Below are positions 55,069-63,280 of a DNA stretch of 64,000 nucleotides, one piece after another; the first letter of the stretch is position 1, and every line of letters begins with the position of its first letter. Made by a program: the position numbers and the translations under genes. The DNA comes from Oligoflexia bacterium (GTDB lineage Bacteria; Bdellovibrionota; UBA1018), in NCBI GenBank assembly GCA_903895855.1, contig CAITVN010000015.1:62001-126000 (forward strand). Direction: 5' to 3'. Under the pieces are notes generated by a model. That model did not search any database. It was not told the DNA's origin and saw only the letters and a list, made by a program, of their open reading frames with translations.

Positions 55069-56226
55069 TCAGAAAATTTTTGAGTGCCACAGTTGTTGGC
55101 AGAATGTTCGCCAGGGTAGAATCGTGATGCCATCTTCAGTTTCATATTGTTCAGGGCCATTGTAGACAACGAGTTTGCATCTAGGTTTGTTTTCTTCGTT
55201 AAATGCTCGCAGGCCAGCGAGATCTTTAGATCGAATCTGATCTGCGCACTTGAACTCGAAAGCCACAGAGGCATTTCTTCCGACGACTAGATCAACCTCG
55301 AGGCCATTGCTGGTACGCCAAAAAAAAAGAGATTCATAGTTCTCGTGATACGATTGATAAGCTCGAATTTCATTGATCAAAAAAGTTTCGAATGCCCGTC
55401 CAGCTTCTGATGTTCTCAATTCAATTTTTTGAAATTCTTTAAGTGCGCGCACGACTCCGCAGTCAAAGAGATAGAACTTTCGGGTTTCAATTAGGCGACG
55501 GGTCTGTGATTTTTCCCATGGGGTGAGAAAAAAACCAAAAAGGGTATCGACCAGTATTTGGTAATACCCTTTAATCGTGTTGGCCGAGGCTCCCGCCTCT
55601 CGCGCCACGTTTTCGAAATTCAAAAGTTCACCATTCATCAGTCCCGCAGTCTCTAAAAAACGCGAAAAAACGGGTAAATTTTTAACCACAGCTTCTTGGC
55701 GTATCTCTTCTTCGAGGTAATCTAATACATAGGTTCTCAGAAGGCGGTCGGGATGATCTGCATTAAAATGTTGGGGGATGAGGCCTTGATTCAGAATTCG
55801 AGAAAGCGGGTCTTTAGAAAATTCAGATTCGATCTCTTCTGACGTCAACGGAAAAAAATCGTACCTTTTGGCCCGGCCCCCTAGAACTCCCGATGCGACG
55901 GTTTTTAATTTTCGGGCACTCGAACCGCACAGAATGAATTTTGTGGTCGTATTTTCAAGGCACCAATGGATCTCGTCGAGAAGTTCTGGACATTTTTGGA
56001 TCTCATCAAGGACGACGATTTTCGGTTTATCTTTGAGAATTTTGTGTCTGAGCTTTTCGGGGCGCAAAGTCAGTTCGGTGCGCAAATCGGTTTTTAGTAG
56101 GTCGTAGAAAATCGCACTGGGAAACTGTTTTTTCAGTAGCGACGACTTACCGGTTTTTCGAGGTCCCAAGATGATGGCGGCTTGGGTGTCGTGGAGATCA
56201 AGTTTTAGGAATCGCTTAAAGTACAT
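55069..56226 (-). CDS. AAA ATPase of the AAA_14/DUF4143 family, gene 4
   Basis: 385 residues. Walker A LGPRKTGKSSLL, Walker B IVVLDEIQKC, sensor LCGSSARKL, winged-helix-like VAREAGASANTIKGYYQI, and the C-terminal pattern GLEVDLVVGRNASV then AFEFKCADQIR. ATG 56226 lies 8 nt after TAAAGT (56235-56240), 17 nt from TTGACT (56258-56263): a leaderless promoter overlapping the inverted repeat. Function of the family unsettled. Confidence 0.88.
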   Translation of the reverse strand: MYFKRFLKLDLHDTQAAIILGPRKTGKSSLLKKQFPSAIFYDLLKTDLRTELTLRPEKLRHKILKDKPKIVVLDEIQKCPELLDEIHWCLENTTTKFILCGSSARKLKTVASGVLGGRAKRYDFFPLTSEEIESEFSKDPLSRILNQGLIPQHFNADHPDRLLRTYVLDYLEEEIRQEAVVKNLPVFSRFLETAGLMNGELLNFENVAREAGASANTIKGYYQILVDTLFGFFLTPWEKSQTRRLIETRKFYLFDCGVVRALKEFQKIELRTSEAGRAFETFLINEIRAYQSYHENYESLFFWRTSNGLEVDLVVGRNASVAFEFKCADQIRSKDLAGLRAFNEENKPRCKLVVYNGPEQYETEDGITILPWRTFCQQLWHSKIF

Positions 56227-56246
56227 TGGGTACGACTTTACAATTA

Positions 56247-56306
56247 AGATAAACCGAAGTCAACTGCGGTTTATCTAGATACTCCTCAGTTGACTTCGGT
56301 TTATCT
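56247..56306. repeat. 20-bp inverted repeat with overlapping alternative hairpin before AAA/DUF4143 gene 4
   Basis: Perfect arms 56247-56266 (AGATAAACCGAAGTCAACTG) and 56287-56306 with a 20-nt spacer. Inside the spacer CGGTTTATCT (56267-56276) also pairs with AGATAAACCG (56247-56256), so two mutually exclusive hairpins can form. The near arm carries the -35 box of the gene. Confidence 0.8.
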
Positions 56307-56336
56307 AGATTGTGGACTGGGTAAAACTGTTTAATT

Positions 56337-57149
56337 TCAATTAGTTGTTATTGAATCGGCTTCAAGATCGGCCGAAAGTTCAGAGAAGACGCCATCAGCC
56401 CAAACACGGGCGGCCTTGCGGCCGGGCTCGCCTAAAGAGTCAAAGTGCATCTTGTCGCCAACCATGCCCTCAGGCCAGTGTGCGTAGTTTCGACTGTCGA
56501 TCACGGTGCAGTAAGGGGCTACTTGTGCTTGCACCATCTCAAATAGCTTTGCGTAGAGTTCGGGCTTGGTGCTCGGAGTGATCGGATTGGTGATCCAAAA
56601 GCATCGCTTCGCATGAACCGAATGAATCGAGAGAGCTGCCGATGGGCTGGCGATTTCGGTGAGGCCCCAATGGCTCTTGAGAGTGTCGATGATTGCGCTC
56701 AATTCGTTGTCCCAAATCGACTCGGGTTGGGCGAGAATATTGCCGCCCATTTCAACCAGAAAATAATCGGGTGATTCTTTGAGAAGTTCAGTCAGAAGTG
56801 GAGTTGCGTGTTCTTTTGCTGCAATTGTTTTATTGGCATAGGTGGTTTCACGGTACCCACATTTGGTGGGCTGGCCATTCAAAAACCATGAGGGCCGTGA
56901 ACCACAGCTGCCCAGCGAGTGAACTTGGTGTGAGCCGAATTCTCTTCTTAAGAGTGCATCGAGGTGTTTTCCGAAAGTGCCGGCTGAATGCGAGTCGCCG
57001 ATAGCTAGAATTCTTTTGGATTCGTTGCAGAGGGCTGGAGGAGAAAGGTAGGCGATCACGGTGAGGGTGGTGGCCAGAGGTAATACGATTGTCGGTAGCC
57101 ATTTCAGTATGGTCTTGAATACTTGACGTCTTGATTTCATTTGATTCAT
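56337..57149 (-). CDS. SGNH-hydrolase-family protein, membrane-anchored
   Basis: 270 residues from ATG 57149 (GGGGA upstream). A hydrophobic helix (about 15-40) anchors or exports it; then the SGNH core: GDSHSAGTF (nucleophile Ser), GSCGSRPS, VEMGGNI, and the Asp/His pair in GDKMHFDSLG. Acts on esters of sugars, lipids or peptidoglycan in the periplasm. Substrate unknown. Confidence 0.82.
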   Translation of the reverse strand: MNQMKSRRQVFKTILKWLPTIVLPLATTLTVIAYLSPPALCNESKRILAIGDSHSAGTFGKHLDALLRREFGSHQVHSLGSCGSRPSWFLNGQPTKCGYRETTYANKTIAAKEHATPLLTELLKESPDYFLVEMGGNILAQPESIWDNELSAIIDTLKSHWGLTEIASPSAALSIHSVHAKRCFWITNPITPSTKPELYAKLFEMVQAQVAPYCTVIDSRNYAHWPEGMVGDKMHFDSLGEPGRKAARVWADGVFSELSADLEADSITTN

Positions 57150-57233
57150 TTGTGACAGATTCCCCAATTGCCCCGAATAAGCCTTCGGGTAGCACTTTGT
57201 ATGAAACTCTTCAAATTTTTTTGGAAGGGGGGA

Positions 57234-57296
57234 GCTCGGCCTTCAATCCCAGAACCAAACGAGGGGGAGGGGTAGGATTGAGATCAAAGGCCGAGC
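57234..57296. repeat. Long GC-rich hairpin
   Basis: GCTCGGCCTT (57234-57243) pairs perfectly with 57287-57296, and CAATCC with GGATTG inside, around a G-rich loop. Past the 3' end of the 57350-58273 gene; no T-run, so not a clear terminator. Confidence 0.4.
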
Positions 57297-57349
57297 GATT
57301 GTGAGACGACGGGGGGCCGTCGGGATTGGGGGGACGGGGGTTGGGGGAA

Positions 57350-58273
57350 CTAGAACGTGTATACTAGGGCTAACTGCCCGAAATAACGAGCTTTCTGGTA
57401 AGAGTCTTTTTCGTCATCGTTAGAAGTGAATTGACCCTCAAGGCCGCCGGAGAGCGATACACTGAGTTGATTGACAAATTTAAGAGCAATCGAGGTGGTG
57501 AGGCGACCGTCGCCAATAAAGTGAGTGTCTTGTTTGGCTTCGAATCCGCCTGAGATATTGCCACCGATGCGCCATTGAAGAGAATCAATGACATCAGATT
57601 GATCGTAGTGTCGAAATCCGATATTTAAACCCGTTTGCAATTCAACGTTGAACAACTCGACGGCCACTTTGGTGTCGCCGTGACTGTCGTTCACTAACTT
57701 TTCAAATCGAGCGCCGAGAAGCTGACCCGCAATACTCAAGACCGGTTCAACATTTGGGTAACTTCGTTGGCCAAACTCACAACATTGCCATCCGGGAGGA
57801 CACTCTCCAGTGATTTTGCCACCAACGGCCATGACTTTTGCGCGAAAGTCGATGCCGAGCTCAGTTTCTCTTTGCAAATTGAGCTTCAGAACGTCGATGT
57901 ATTCGCCATCGCGGGTGAGGTGTTCATAGGCCACAGTCTTAAGAGAAATTTGTGGTAATATTGAATTGCCGTTGGCGCCAAATGATAGGGTTGCTTCTAC
58001 CGGTAGAATTCGGTGAAAGGGGTGGGTGTCTTTTGATTCAAGCCCTTCAGTTGATAGGCCGAAGACGAGGCGAACGGTGTTTTGAGAGCTGACCTCTACG
58101 CCGCTGCCAATCTCGAGAGTTGATTTGCCGGTCGGACGGTAGCCGGTGTCAGCATCGATCATGCCGAGCTCAATGGCGTGGGCTGAATTTTGTGAAAGTG
58201 AAGTGATGGCGAGCATGGTGAGGGTCGAGGCGAGTGGGCTAATCGATTTGAATAAGTTAAGTGACAGTTTCAT
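57350..58273 (-). CDS. Outer-membrane or periplasmic strand-rich protein
   Basis: 307 residues with signal peptide (ending SQNSAHAIE). Strand-rich with PPGWQCCEFGQRSY and a terminal ALVYTF strand ending in Phe, an outer-membrane barrel trait. No family recognised. An inverted repeat about 50 nt upstream may regulate it. Confidence 0.65.
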   Translation of the reverse strand: MKLSLNLFKSISPLASTLTMLAITSLSQNSAHAIELGMIDADTGYRPTGKSTLEIGSGVEVSSQNTVRLVFGLSTEGLESKDTHPFHRILPVEATLSFGANGNSILPQISLKTVAYEHLTRDGEYIDVLKLNLQRETELGIDFRAKVMAVGGKITGECPPGWQCCEFGQRSYPNVEPVLSIAGQLLGARFEKLVNDSHGDTKVAVELFNVELQTGLNIGFRHYDQSDVIDSLQWRIGGNISGGFEAKQDTHFIGDGRLTTSIALKFVNQLSVSLSGGLEGQFTSNDDEKDSYQKARYFGQLALVYTF

Positions 58274-58320
58274 AGGGGGCTCTCTTTCTTAAATATTTTT
58301 GTCGTTGCGTTCTTGATCTG

Positions 58321-58345
58321 ACTTTTAAGTGAAGGGCTTAAAAGT
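58321..58345. promoter_or_regulatory. Inverted repeat in the divergent intergenic region
   Basis: ACTTTTAAG-tgaaggg-CTTAAAAGT, perfect 9-bp arms, 48 nt upstream of the minus-strand membrane-protein gene. A possible operator. Confidence 0.4.
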
Positions 58346-58522
58346 AAATAGATGAGATGTATAAAATAGGCAGGTTGAAAGTTTACTAAAACTAATGCGA
58401 TGCGTTAAGTTGTTGATATTGTGACGCATTAAGTCGATATCGGACTGTTGATTTTGCGATTATTTGTGCAAGTTGTTATCTTCTAGTGGGCATGAATGGG
58501 GGGGCGTGCTAGCGTCGGGGGT

Positions 58523-59560
58523 ATGAATCTACTCAAAGAACTTTGTGAAACTCCGGGTATTTCTGGTCGAGAACAATTGATCATCAACATTCTCAAACGT
58601 GAATTTGAAGCGTCTTGCGATAGCGTGACTGTTGATGCCATGGGTAATGTGACAGGCTTCAAAAAAGGTACGGGCAAGGCCCCCAAAAAAATCATGATTG
58701 CTGGCCACATGGATGAAATTGGATTTATCGTGAGTCACATCGACAAGAACGGTTTCATTCGGTTCAGTCCTCGCGGCGGGCATGTGCCTCGCGTTTTAAT
58801 TTCTCAACGAGTGCGCATTTTTGGAAACGGAGGCAAAAACGCCACGATCGGCATTGTTGAGTGCACTCCGTTTTTCTTAGAAAAAGAAAAGGGGGCGTCT
58901 GTTCCAGAGATCAAAAATTTCTACATTGATACTGGCCTTAAAGCATCAGCTGTCAAAAAAACGATTCAGATTGGTGATGTCATTGTGCTTGATCGAGAGT
59001 TTCTCGAACAAGGCGACTGTTACATATCGAAGGCTTTTGATAATCGGGTAGGCTGTTACGTGGTAGCCGAAACGATGAAGCGATTGAAAAAACACAGTTG
59101 CGATGTCTACGCTGTCGGAAGTTCGCAAGAAGAAGTGGGAGTTCGCGGCGCGAAACGTGCTGCTCAGTTGGTGACTCCTGATATCGGTATCGCCTTAGAT
59201 GTGACCGCTGCCGCCGATTTGCCCGGCGTCGCCGAGCACGAACAAGTTACGAAACTCGGCGAAGGCGTCGCGATCAAAATCAACGATATGGCCACGATTT
59301 CTAATCATGGAATTGTCGAGTTCATGAAGAAGCTCGCAAAAAAATACAAGATCAAGCATCAGCTTGAGGTTCTGCCCTTCGGTGGCACCGATGCATTGGG
59401 GCTTCAGATGTTTGGTAGCGGTATGGTTTGCACACTGTCATTGCCAACCCGGTATGTGCACTCACCCAATGAGATGATTCATAAGGGCGATCTGAAAGCG
59501 ACGATCGATTTGCTAGTCAAATTTATTGAAAATGTAGATCAGTGTGAGGCGCAGTTCTAG
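58523..59560 (+). CDS. M42-family aminopeptidase
   Basis: 345 residues from ATG 58523. Metal ligands and motifs of M42: AGHMDEIGFIV (His/Asp), FDNRVGCYV, SSQEEVGVRGAK (Glu), LDVTAAADLPG (Asp) and the C-terminal His in RYVHSPNEM. Cytosolic tetrahedral aminopeptidase that clears peptides. Normal length. Confidence 0.92.
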   Translation: MNLLKELCETPGISGREQLIINILKREFEASCDSVTVDAMGNVTGFKKGTGKAPKKIMIAGHMDEIGFIVSHIDKNGFIRFSPRGGHVPRVLISQRVRIFGNGGKNATIGIVECTPFFLEKEKGASVPEIKNFYIDTGLKASAVKKTIQIGDVIVLDREFLEQGDCYISKAFDNRVGCYVVAETMKRLKKHSCDVYAVGSSQEEVGVRGAKRAAQLVTPDIGIALDVTAAADLPGVAEHEQVTKLGEGVAIKINDMATISNHGIVEFMKKLAKKYKIKHQLEVLPFGGTDALGLQMFGSGMVCTLSLPTRYVHSPNEMIHKGDLKATIDLLVKFIENVDQCEAQF

Positions 59561-59701
59561 TGGTGCGGTATTATTGGTGAGAATTCTGCGAAGGGTCTGA
59601 ATTGTATTGATTGTGCTTGTTGACACTAATACGATTGCATGAGTGTATCGAAGTTGTACGCTACGATAGTGACACTAGCCACCTCTGTGAAGGACCCTTG
59701 C

Positions 59702-60124
59702 GTGAACAGTAAAGCCAAGACAGATCTATTACAAAAAATAAGAGAAGATGTCACAAAATCTTTAAGCCATCTTCAATACAGTTTTCAAAAGGCTCTTAAA
59801 ATTGACCTGGCTAAAACCGATTTGACCGAAGAAGAGCTCGAGGTCTTTGAAAGCTTCTCGAGCAGGTTCGCTCGCAGCTCAGATTTGATTATTGCCCAGC
59901 TATTGAGACTTAAGACACTTGAACTTGACCCTGCATTCAGAGGCTCGCTCATTGATACGCTAAATATTGCCGAAAAACAGGGGTGGATTAATTCAGCAAG
60001 TACTTGGTTTCGAATTCGTGAACTTCGAAACTATTCTGCTCATGAATACTCAGACGAAGATATGAAACTGTTGTACAAAGAGTTTCTAAAGTTAACCCCC
60101 GAACTTTTGGCAGTTATTTGTTAA
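59702..60124 (+). CDS. HEPN-domain protein of a HEPN/MNT pair
   Basis: About 140 residues. GTG 59702 has AAGGA 7 nt before it and gives a normal HEPN start; ATG 59639 would add 21 residues. The HEPN motif is RELRNYSAHEY (Arg, then His six residues on), an RNase-type active site. HEPN proteins with a partner nucleotidyltransferase form toxin-antitoxin modules; the MNT gene follows 19 nt later. Confidence 0.82.
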   Translation: MNSKAKTDLLQKIREDVTKSLSHLQYSFQKALKIDLAKTDLTEEELEVFESFSSRFARSSDLIIAQLLRLKTLELDPAFRGSLIDTLNIAEKQGWINSASTWFRIRELRNYSAHEYSDEDMKLLYKEFLKLTPELLAVIC

Positions 60125-60143
60125 GAAAAATCGGTATTGATCA

Positions 60144-60434
60144 ATGAGACTCACAGAAAAAGAAAAAACCACCATTCGAATCACTGCTCAAAAGTTTGAC
60201 CCCAACGCGAAAGTGTATCTCTATGGCTCTCGTGCAAATGACGCTTTAAAGGGTGGCGACATTGATTTAATCATCGTGAGTGAAACACTCACTTTTTCTG
60301 AAAAACTTTCTATTTTAGTCGAATTAAAGCTCATTCTTGGCGAACAGAAGATAGACCTTATGATTGCGAACTCAGCTAAACTGAATTCAGATGCCTTTGT
60401 TAAGAGTGTGATGGGTTCGGCCATTTTGTTGTGA
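60144..60434 (+). CDS. Minimal nucleotidyltransferase (MNT) of the HEPN/MNT pair
   Basis: 96 residues. Nucleotidyltransferase motif YLYGSRANDALKGGDIDLII with GS and two catalytic Asp. MNT antitoxins can AMPylate HEPN partners. Complete. Confidence 0.85.
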   Translation: MRLTEKEKTTIRITAQKFDPNAKVYLYGSRANDALKGGDIDLIIVSETLTFSEKLSILVELKLILGEQKIDLMIANSAKLNSDAFVKSVMGSAILL

Positions 60435-60597
60435 GCTAGTTGTTTCTCTGGATCGCTTACTCGCTAATCCTACCTGACTTTCTGGCAAAGTAGTTCTCGA
60501 CACATTCCGACGTGCACGGTCCCGTTTTTCGAGAGCCCGACTATTGTGTTGCGCCTATCTCACCGCAGGCAACTGTTCTTATCAGATTTTGCCTGAA

Positions 60598-61506
60598 CTA
60601 CTTCTCGAAATCGGGTTCGACAAAGAGCCAGCGAACTTGGGGCTTTTCGGCGCGTATTGATTTTTCCATCGTGTTGATTTGGTGAATGAGCTGGTCAGAT
60701 GACGCATTCAGGTTCGGAAAAAATTTGAAGCTTACCATCACTTCGTCAGAGCCCACTTGCATGGCAATCGAGTGCAACAAATGTCCAGCCGGAAAAAACT
60801 CGCGAACCTTCTGCTTCAAAAAAGAATCGTAATCGTCAGAGGCAGCCTCACCAATGATCAAGGACTTGATTTCGTAGGTGAGAATGGCAGACACTGCCAC
60901 TAAGACGACACCGACCACGATTGAACCGAGCGAATCGTAGATCGGGTTTTCGGTTGCCCATGAAAGTGACAAAGACACTAAGGCTATGAGTAGGCCAAGG
61001 AGCGCGGCAAAATCTTCGAGAAAGATGACCAAGAGTTCGACTGATGTCGCTCTTTGAATCCATTTCCAAAGCGATGGATAGGGATTCTGCTTTCTGACCT
61101 CTTTCACACAAGCGGCAAATGAAAAGCCTTCAAGTAAGAAACTAATGAGTAAGATGATGACACCCACCCAGGGCTTTGACATTGGTTCGGTATTCTCGAA
61201 TTTGTGAATGCCTTCGTAGATGGCAAAAACTCCGCCAAAGAGAAACAATCCGACAGCCACGAGAAAAGACCAAAAAAAAGATTCACGACCATAACCCAGC
61301 GGATGCCGTGCCGTCGGCGGCTTCGCAGCTTTCTTTGAGCCGATGAGTAAGAACACCTGATTCAAGGTGTCGACTAGGCTATGAATGGCTTCAGCCAAAA
61401 GCGCTGAGCTCTGGGTAATGGCCGCTCCAATGAACTTACTGATGGCGATGCCAAGGTTTGCTGAGAGGGCAAAAAGTACGACTTTGGTTGATCCGCCTTT
61501 AGACAT
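60598..61506 (-). CDS. Cation diffusion facilitator transporter
   Basis: 302 residues, six membrane helices. TM2 site LLAEAIHSLVDTLNQV (His/Asp), RHPLGYGRESFFWSF, TM5 site VIFLEDFAALLGLL (Glu/Asp in place of His/Asp), then a C-terminal cytoplasmic domain (QVGSDEVMVSFKFF). Unlike the MamB-type gene its metal site looks intact. Exports Zn2+, Mn2+ or Fe2+; overlaps the flavoprotein gene by 8 nt. Confidence 0.88.
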   Translation of the reverse strand: MSKGGSTKVVLFALSANLGIAISKFIGAAITQSSALLAEAIHSLVDTLNQVFLLIGSKKAAKPPTARHPLGYGRESFFWSFLVAVGLFLFGGVFAIYEGIHKFENTEPMSKPWVGVIILLISFLLEGFSFAACVKEVRKQNPYPSLWKWIQRATSVELLVIFLEDFAALLGLLIALVSLSLSWATENPIYDSLGSIVVGVVLVAVSAILTYEIKSLIIGEAASDDYDSFLKQKVREFFPAGHLLHSIAMQVGSDEVMVSFKFFPNLNASSDQLIHQINTMEKSIRAEKPQVRWLFVEPDFEK

Positions 61507-63280
61507 TTGAGACTCCTACTGATTTTTTAATCACTTTTGAGAGCTGAGTTCCTAGTTGACTACCCCACTCGAAACCTTCTTCAAAGAGCGAAATTCCGCT
61601 GAAATCGGCATGAGCCCAAGAGATACTGCCCGCCATTTTTTCACCGTGACCAATTGTGTGAACGCGCCCGCCTAGTGCTCTCGCCATGTTTTGAATTCCA
61701 ATCGTCGGACAAATCATCGCGTGAGGCCAAAAATGAAAATGGGCCTCTACCATCTTTGAACTCAAACCCGGATGAAGTCGCTCGGCTTCACTGAAAACTT
61801 CTAACTCAAGCTGACGCTTAAATGTGGCTAAATCTTTCATCTGAGTGCGGGTTACCGCCGGGTCAGCTTCGTCGATGGGCCGATAGAAAGTGAATACATG
61901 GTGTGAATGCGTTTGCTGGGCCAATTGATGATTCGCCACGATGTAGCCTAAAACCGGGCTTTGGTAACCGACGTTGTCCCAGGTGAGGCTATTCGCAGTT
62001 GCGGGGTCGAGGTCTTTGATCACGATGTTTGCAGTCACCCAAGGAAAATGTTTGATTTGCCCTGGTTGAAAGATGGGGTGTTTGAGAAAACGGGGTTCAA
62101 GCACATGCCTTGCGACGTGAGCCGGAGCCGCCCAGATGATGTGTTTTGCTTCAATGTGCTCGATCGACTGCGTTTGGGCAGAGGTCGACTGAATTTTGAA
62201 AACCTTCTTAAACTCGTCAAAGCGAACTTGAGTGACGACTGCATTCATCTGTGTAGTTCGCGTGAGTTGTTGGCGAATGCGATAAACTAAATTTGCATTA
62301 CCCTCTGGCCAAGTGAGTACTGAGTGGGACTCAGCATTTTTTGCCACGCCTCTACGCGAGCAGAAATAATGAAATCCAGCCCAGGCACTAATCTCTTCGA
62401 CTCCGGCGCCGAAGTCGTCGCGGTAACAATAATTGAGGTACCAGATGAGAGCGTTGCTACTGAACTTCTCGGCGCTGAGGTATTCAGCCATGGTGATCTT
62501 GTCTAACCGTGTGAATTCTTCATCGAGTGACGACTCACATGCCGGCAAATCAAAAGCGAAGCGACCGTCAGTGCCTTTTTTTACTCTGAGGTTCTTGATG
62601 AGCTCAAAAAAGCGGGTGATTTCTTGCTTTTCTTGCAACGATATTCCGAAATTGGGCACGAGCCCGTCTTGCCATTTTCCAAAGAGAAAAAGTCGTTCAA
62701 ACGGCTCAGAACACAGGGCGGTCTCGTCATAACTGGGCGGCTCGCCTGGGTTTTCAACTAGCAAGCCCTCTTCTTTGAGAAACTGCCTCGTGTGCACACA
62801 GGTTTTTTCGTTTAGAATCGGTAGGTAATGTGCGCCAAGTGGGTAGCGAGTTGAGGGGTGTGACCCAGATCTTGAGTTGCCGCCTAACTCGCTTTCTAAT
62901 TCGAAAAGCGCCACTCGCACTTGACGGGCATGAGAGTCTTCACCGAATGTTTCACGAGACAACGCTCGTGCCGCGGCCAAACCGCTAATGCCACCGCCAA
63001 TGATCGCGACGTCAAAAAACTTGGCGTGCTCTGCCGAGTTGGACTGATCGGGTTCGGGTGGTACCGGTTTATCTTGCCAAGTTTGGTGGCCAAGCTTCGA
63101 ATTTGGTTCGGTCCACCGTATCTTGATTTTTGAAAAATCCGGGCCAGGTGCCAATAACCGCTTGATTTGGCTACTCAGGTGGCGTGATGCACCCGAGCCA
63201 ATGGCCAGTGCTGACCCCGTGGTTGCGGTGTAAATGATAAACTTTCGTCTAGTGAGAAACCACTTTTGACCATTCTTCAT
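61499..63280 (-). CDS. Tat-exported FAD-dependent amine-oxidase-like protein
   Basis: 593 residues. Twin-arginine signal (TRRKFIIYTATTG) followed by a hydrophobic stretch; FAD site FDVAIIGGGISGLAAARAL at about 90-108; C-terminal TIGHGEKMAGSISWAH typical of NAD(P)/FAD amine oxidases and protoporphyrinogen-oxidase-like enzymes. Exported already folded. Overlaps a spermidine-synthase-like gene upstream by 32 nt, suggesting polyamine-linked work. Confidence 0.85.
   Translation of the reverse strand: MKNGQKWFLTRRKFIIYTATTGSALAIGSGASRHLSSQIKRLLAPGPDFSKIKIRWTEPNSKLGHQTWQDKPVPPEPDQSNSAEHAKFFDVAIIGGGISGLAAARALSRETFGEDSHARQVRVALFELESELGGNSRSGSHPSTRYPLGAHYLPILNEKTCVHTRQFLKEEGLLVENPGEPPSYDETALCSEPFERLFLFGKWQDGLVPNFGISLQEKQEITRFFELIKNLRVKKGTDGRFAFDLPACESSLDEEFTRLDKITMAEYLSAEKFSSNALIWYLNYCYRDDFGAGVEEISAWAGFHYFCSRRGVAKNAESHSVLTWPEGNANLVYRIRQQLTRTTQMNAVVTQVRFDEFKKVFKIQSTSAQTQSIEHIEAKHIIWAAPAHVARHVLEPRFLKHPIFQPGQIKHFPWVTANIVIKDLDPATANSLTWDNVGYQSPVLGYIVANHQLAQQTHSHHVFTFYRPIDEADPAVTRTQMKDLATFKRQLELEVFSEAERLHPGLSSKMVEAHFHFWPHAMICPTIGIQNMARALGGRVHTIGHGEKMAGSISWAHADFSGISLFEEGFEWGSQLGTQLSKVIKKSVGVSNV

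Noticed and set aside
57234-57296. Long hairpin as intrinsic terminator
   Set aside because: No T-run follows the stem on either strand; kept only as a hairpin.
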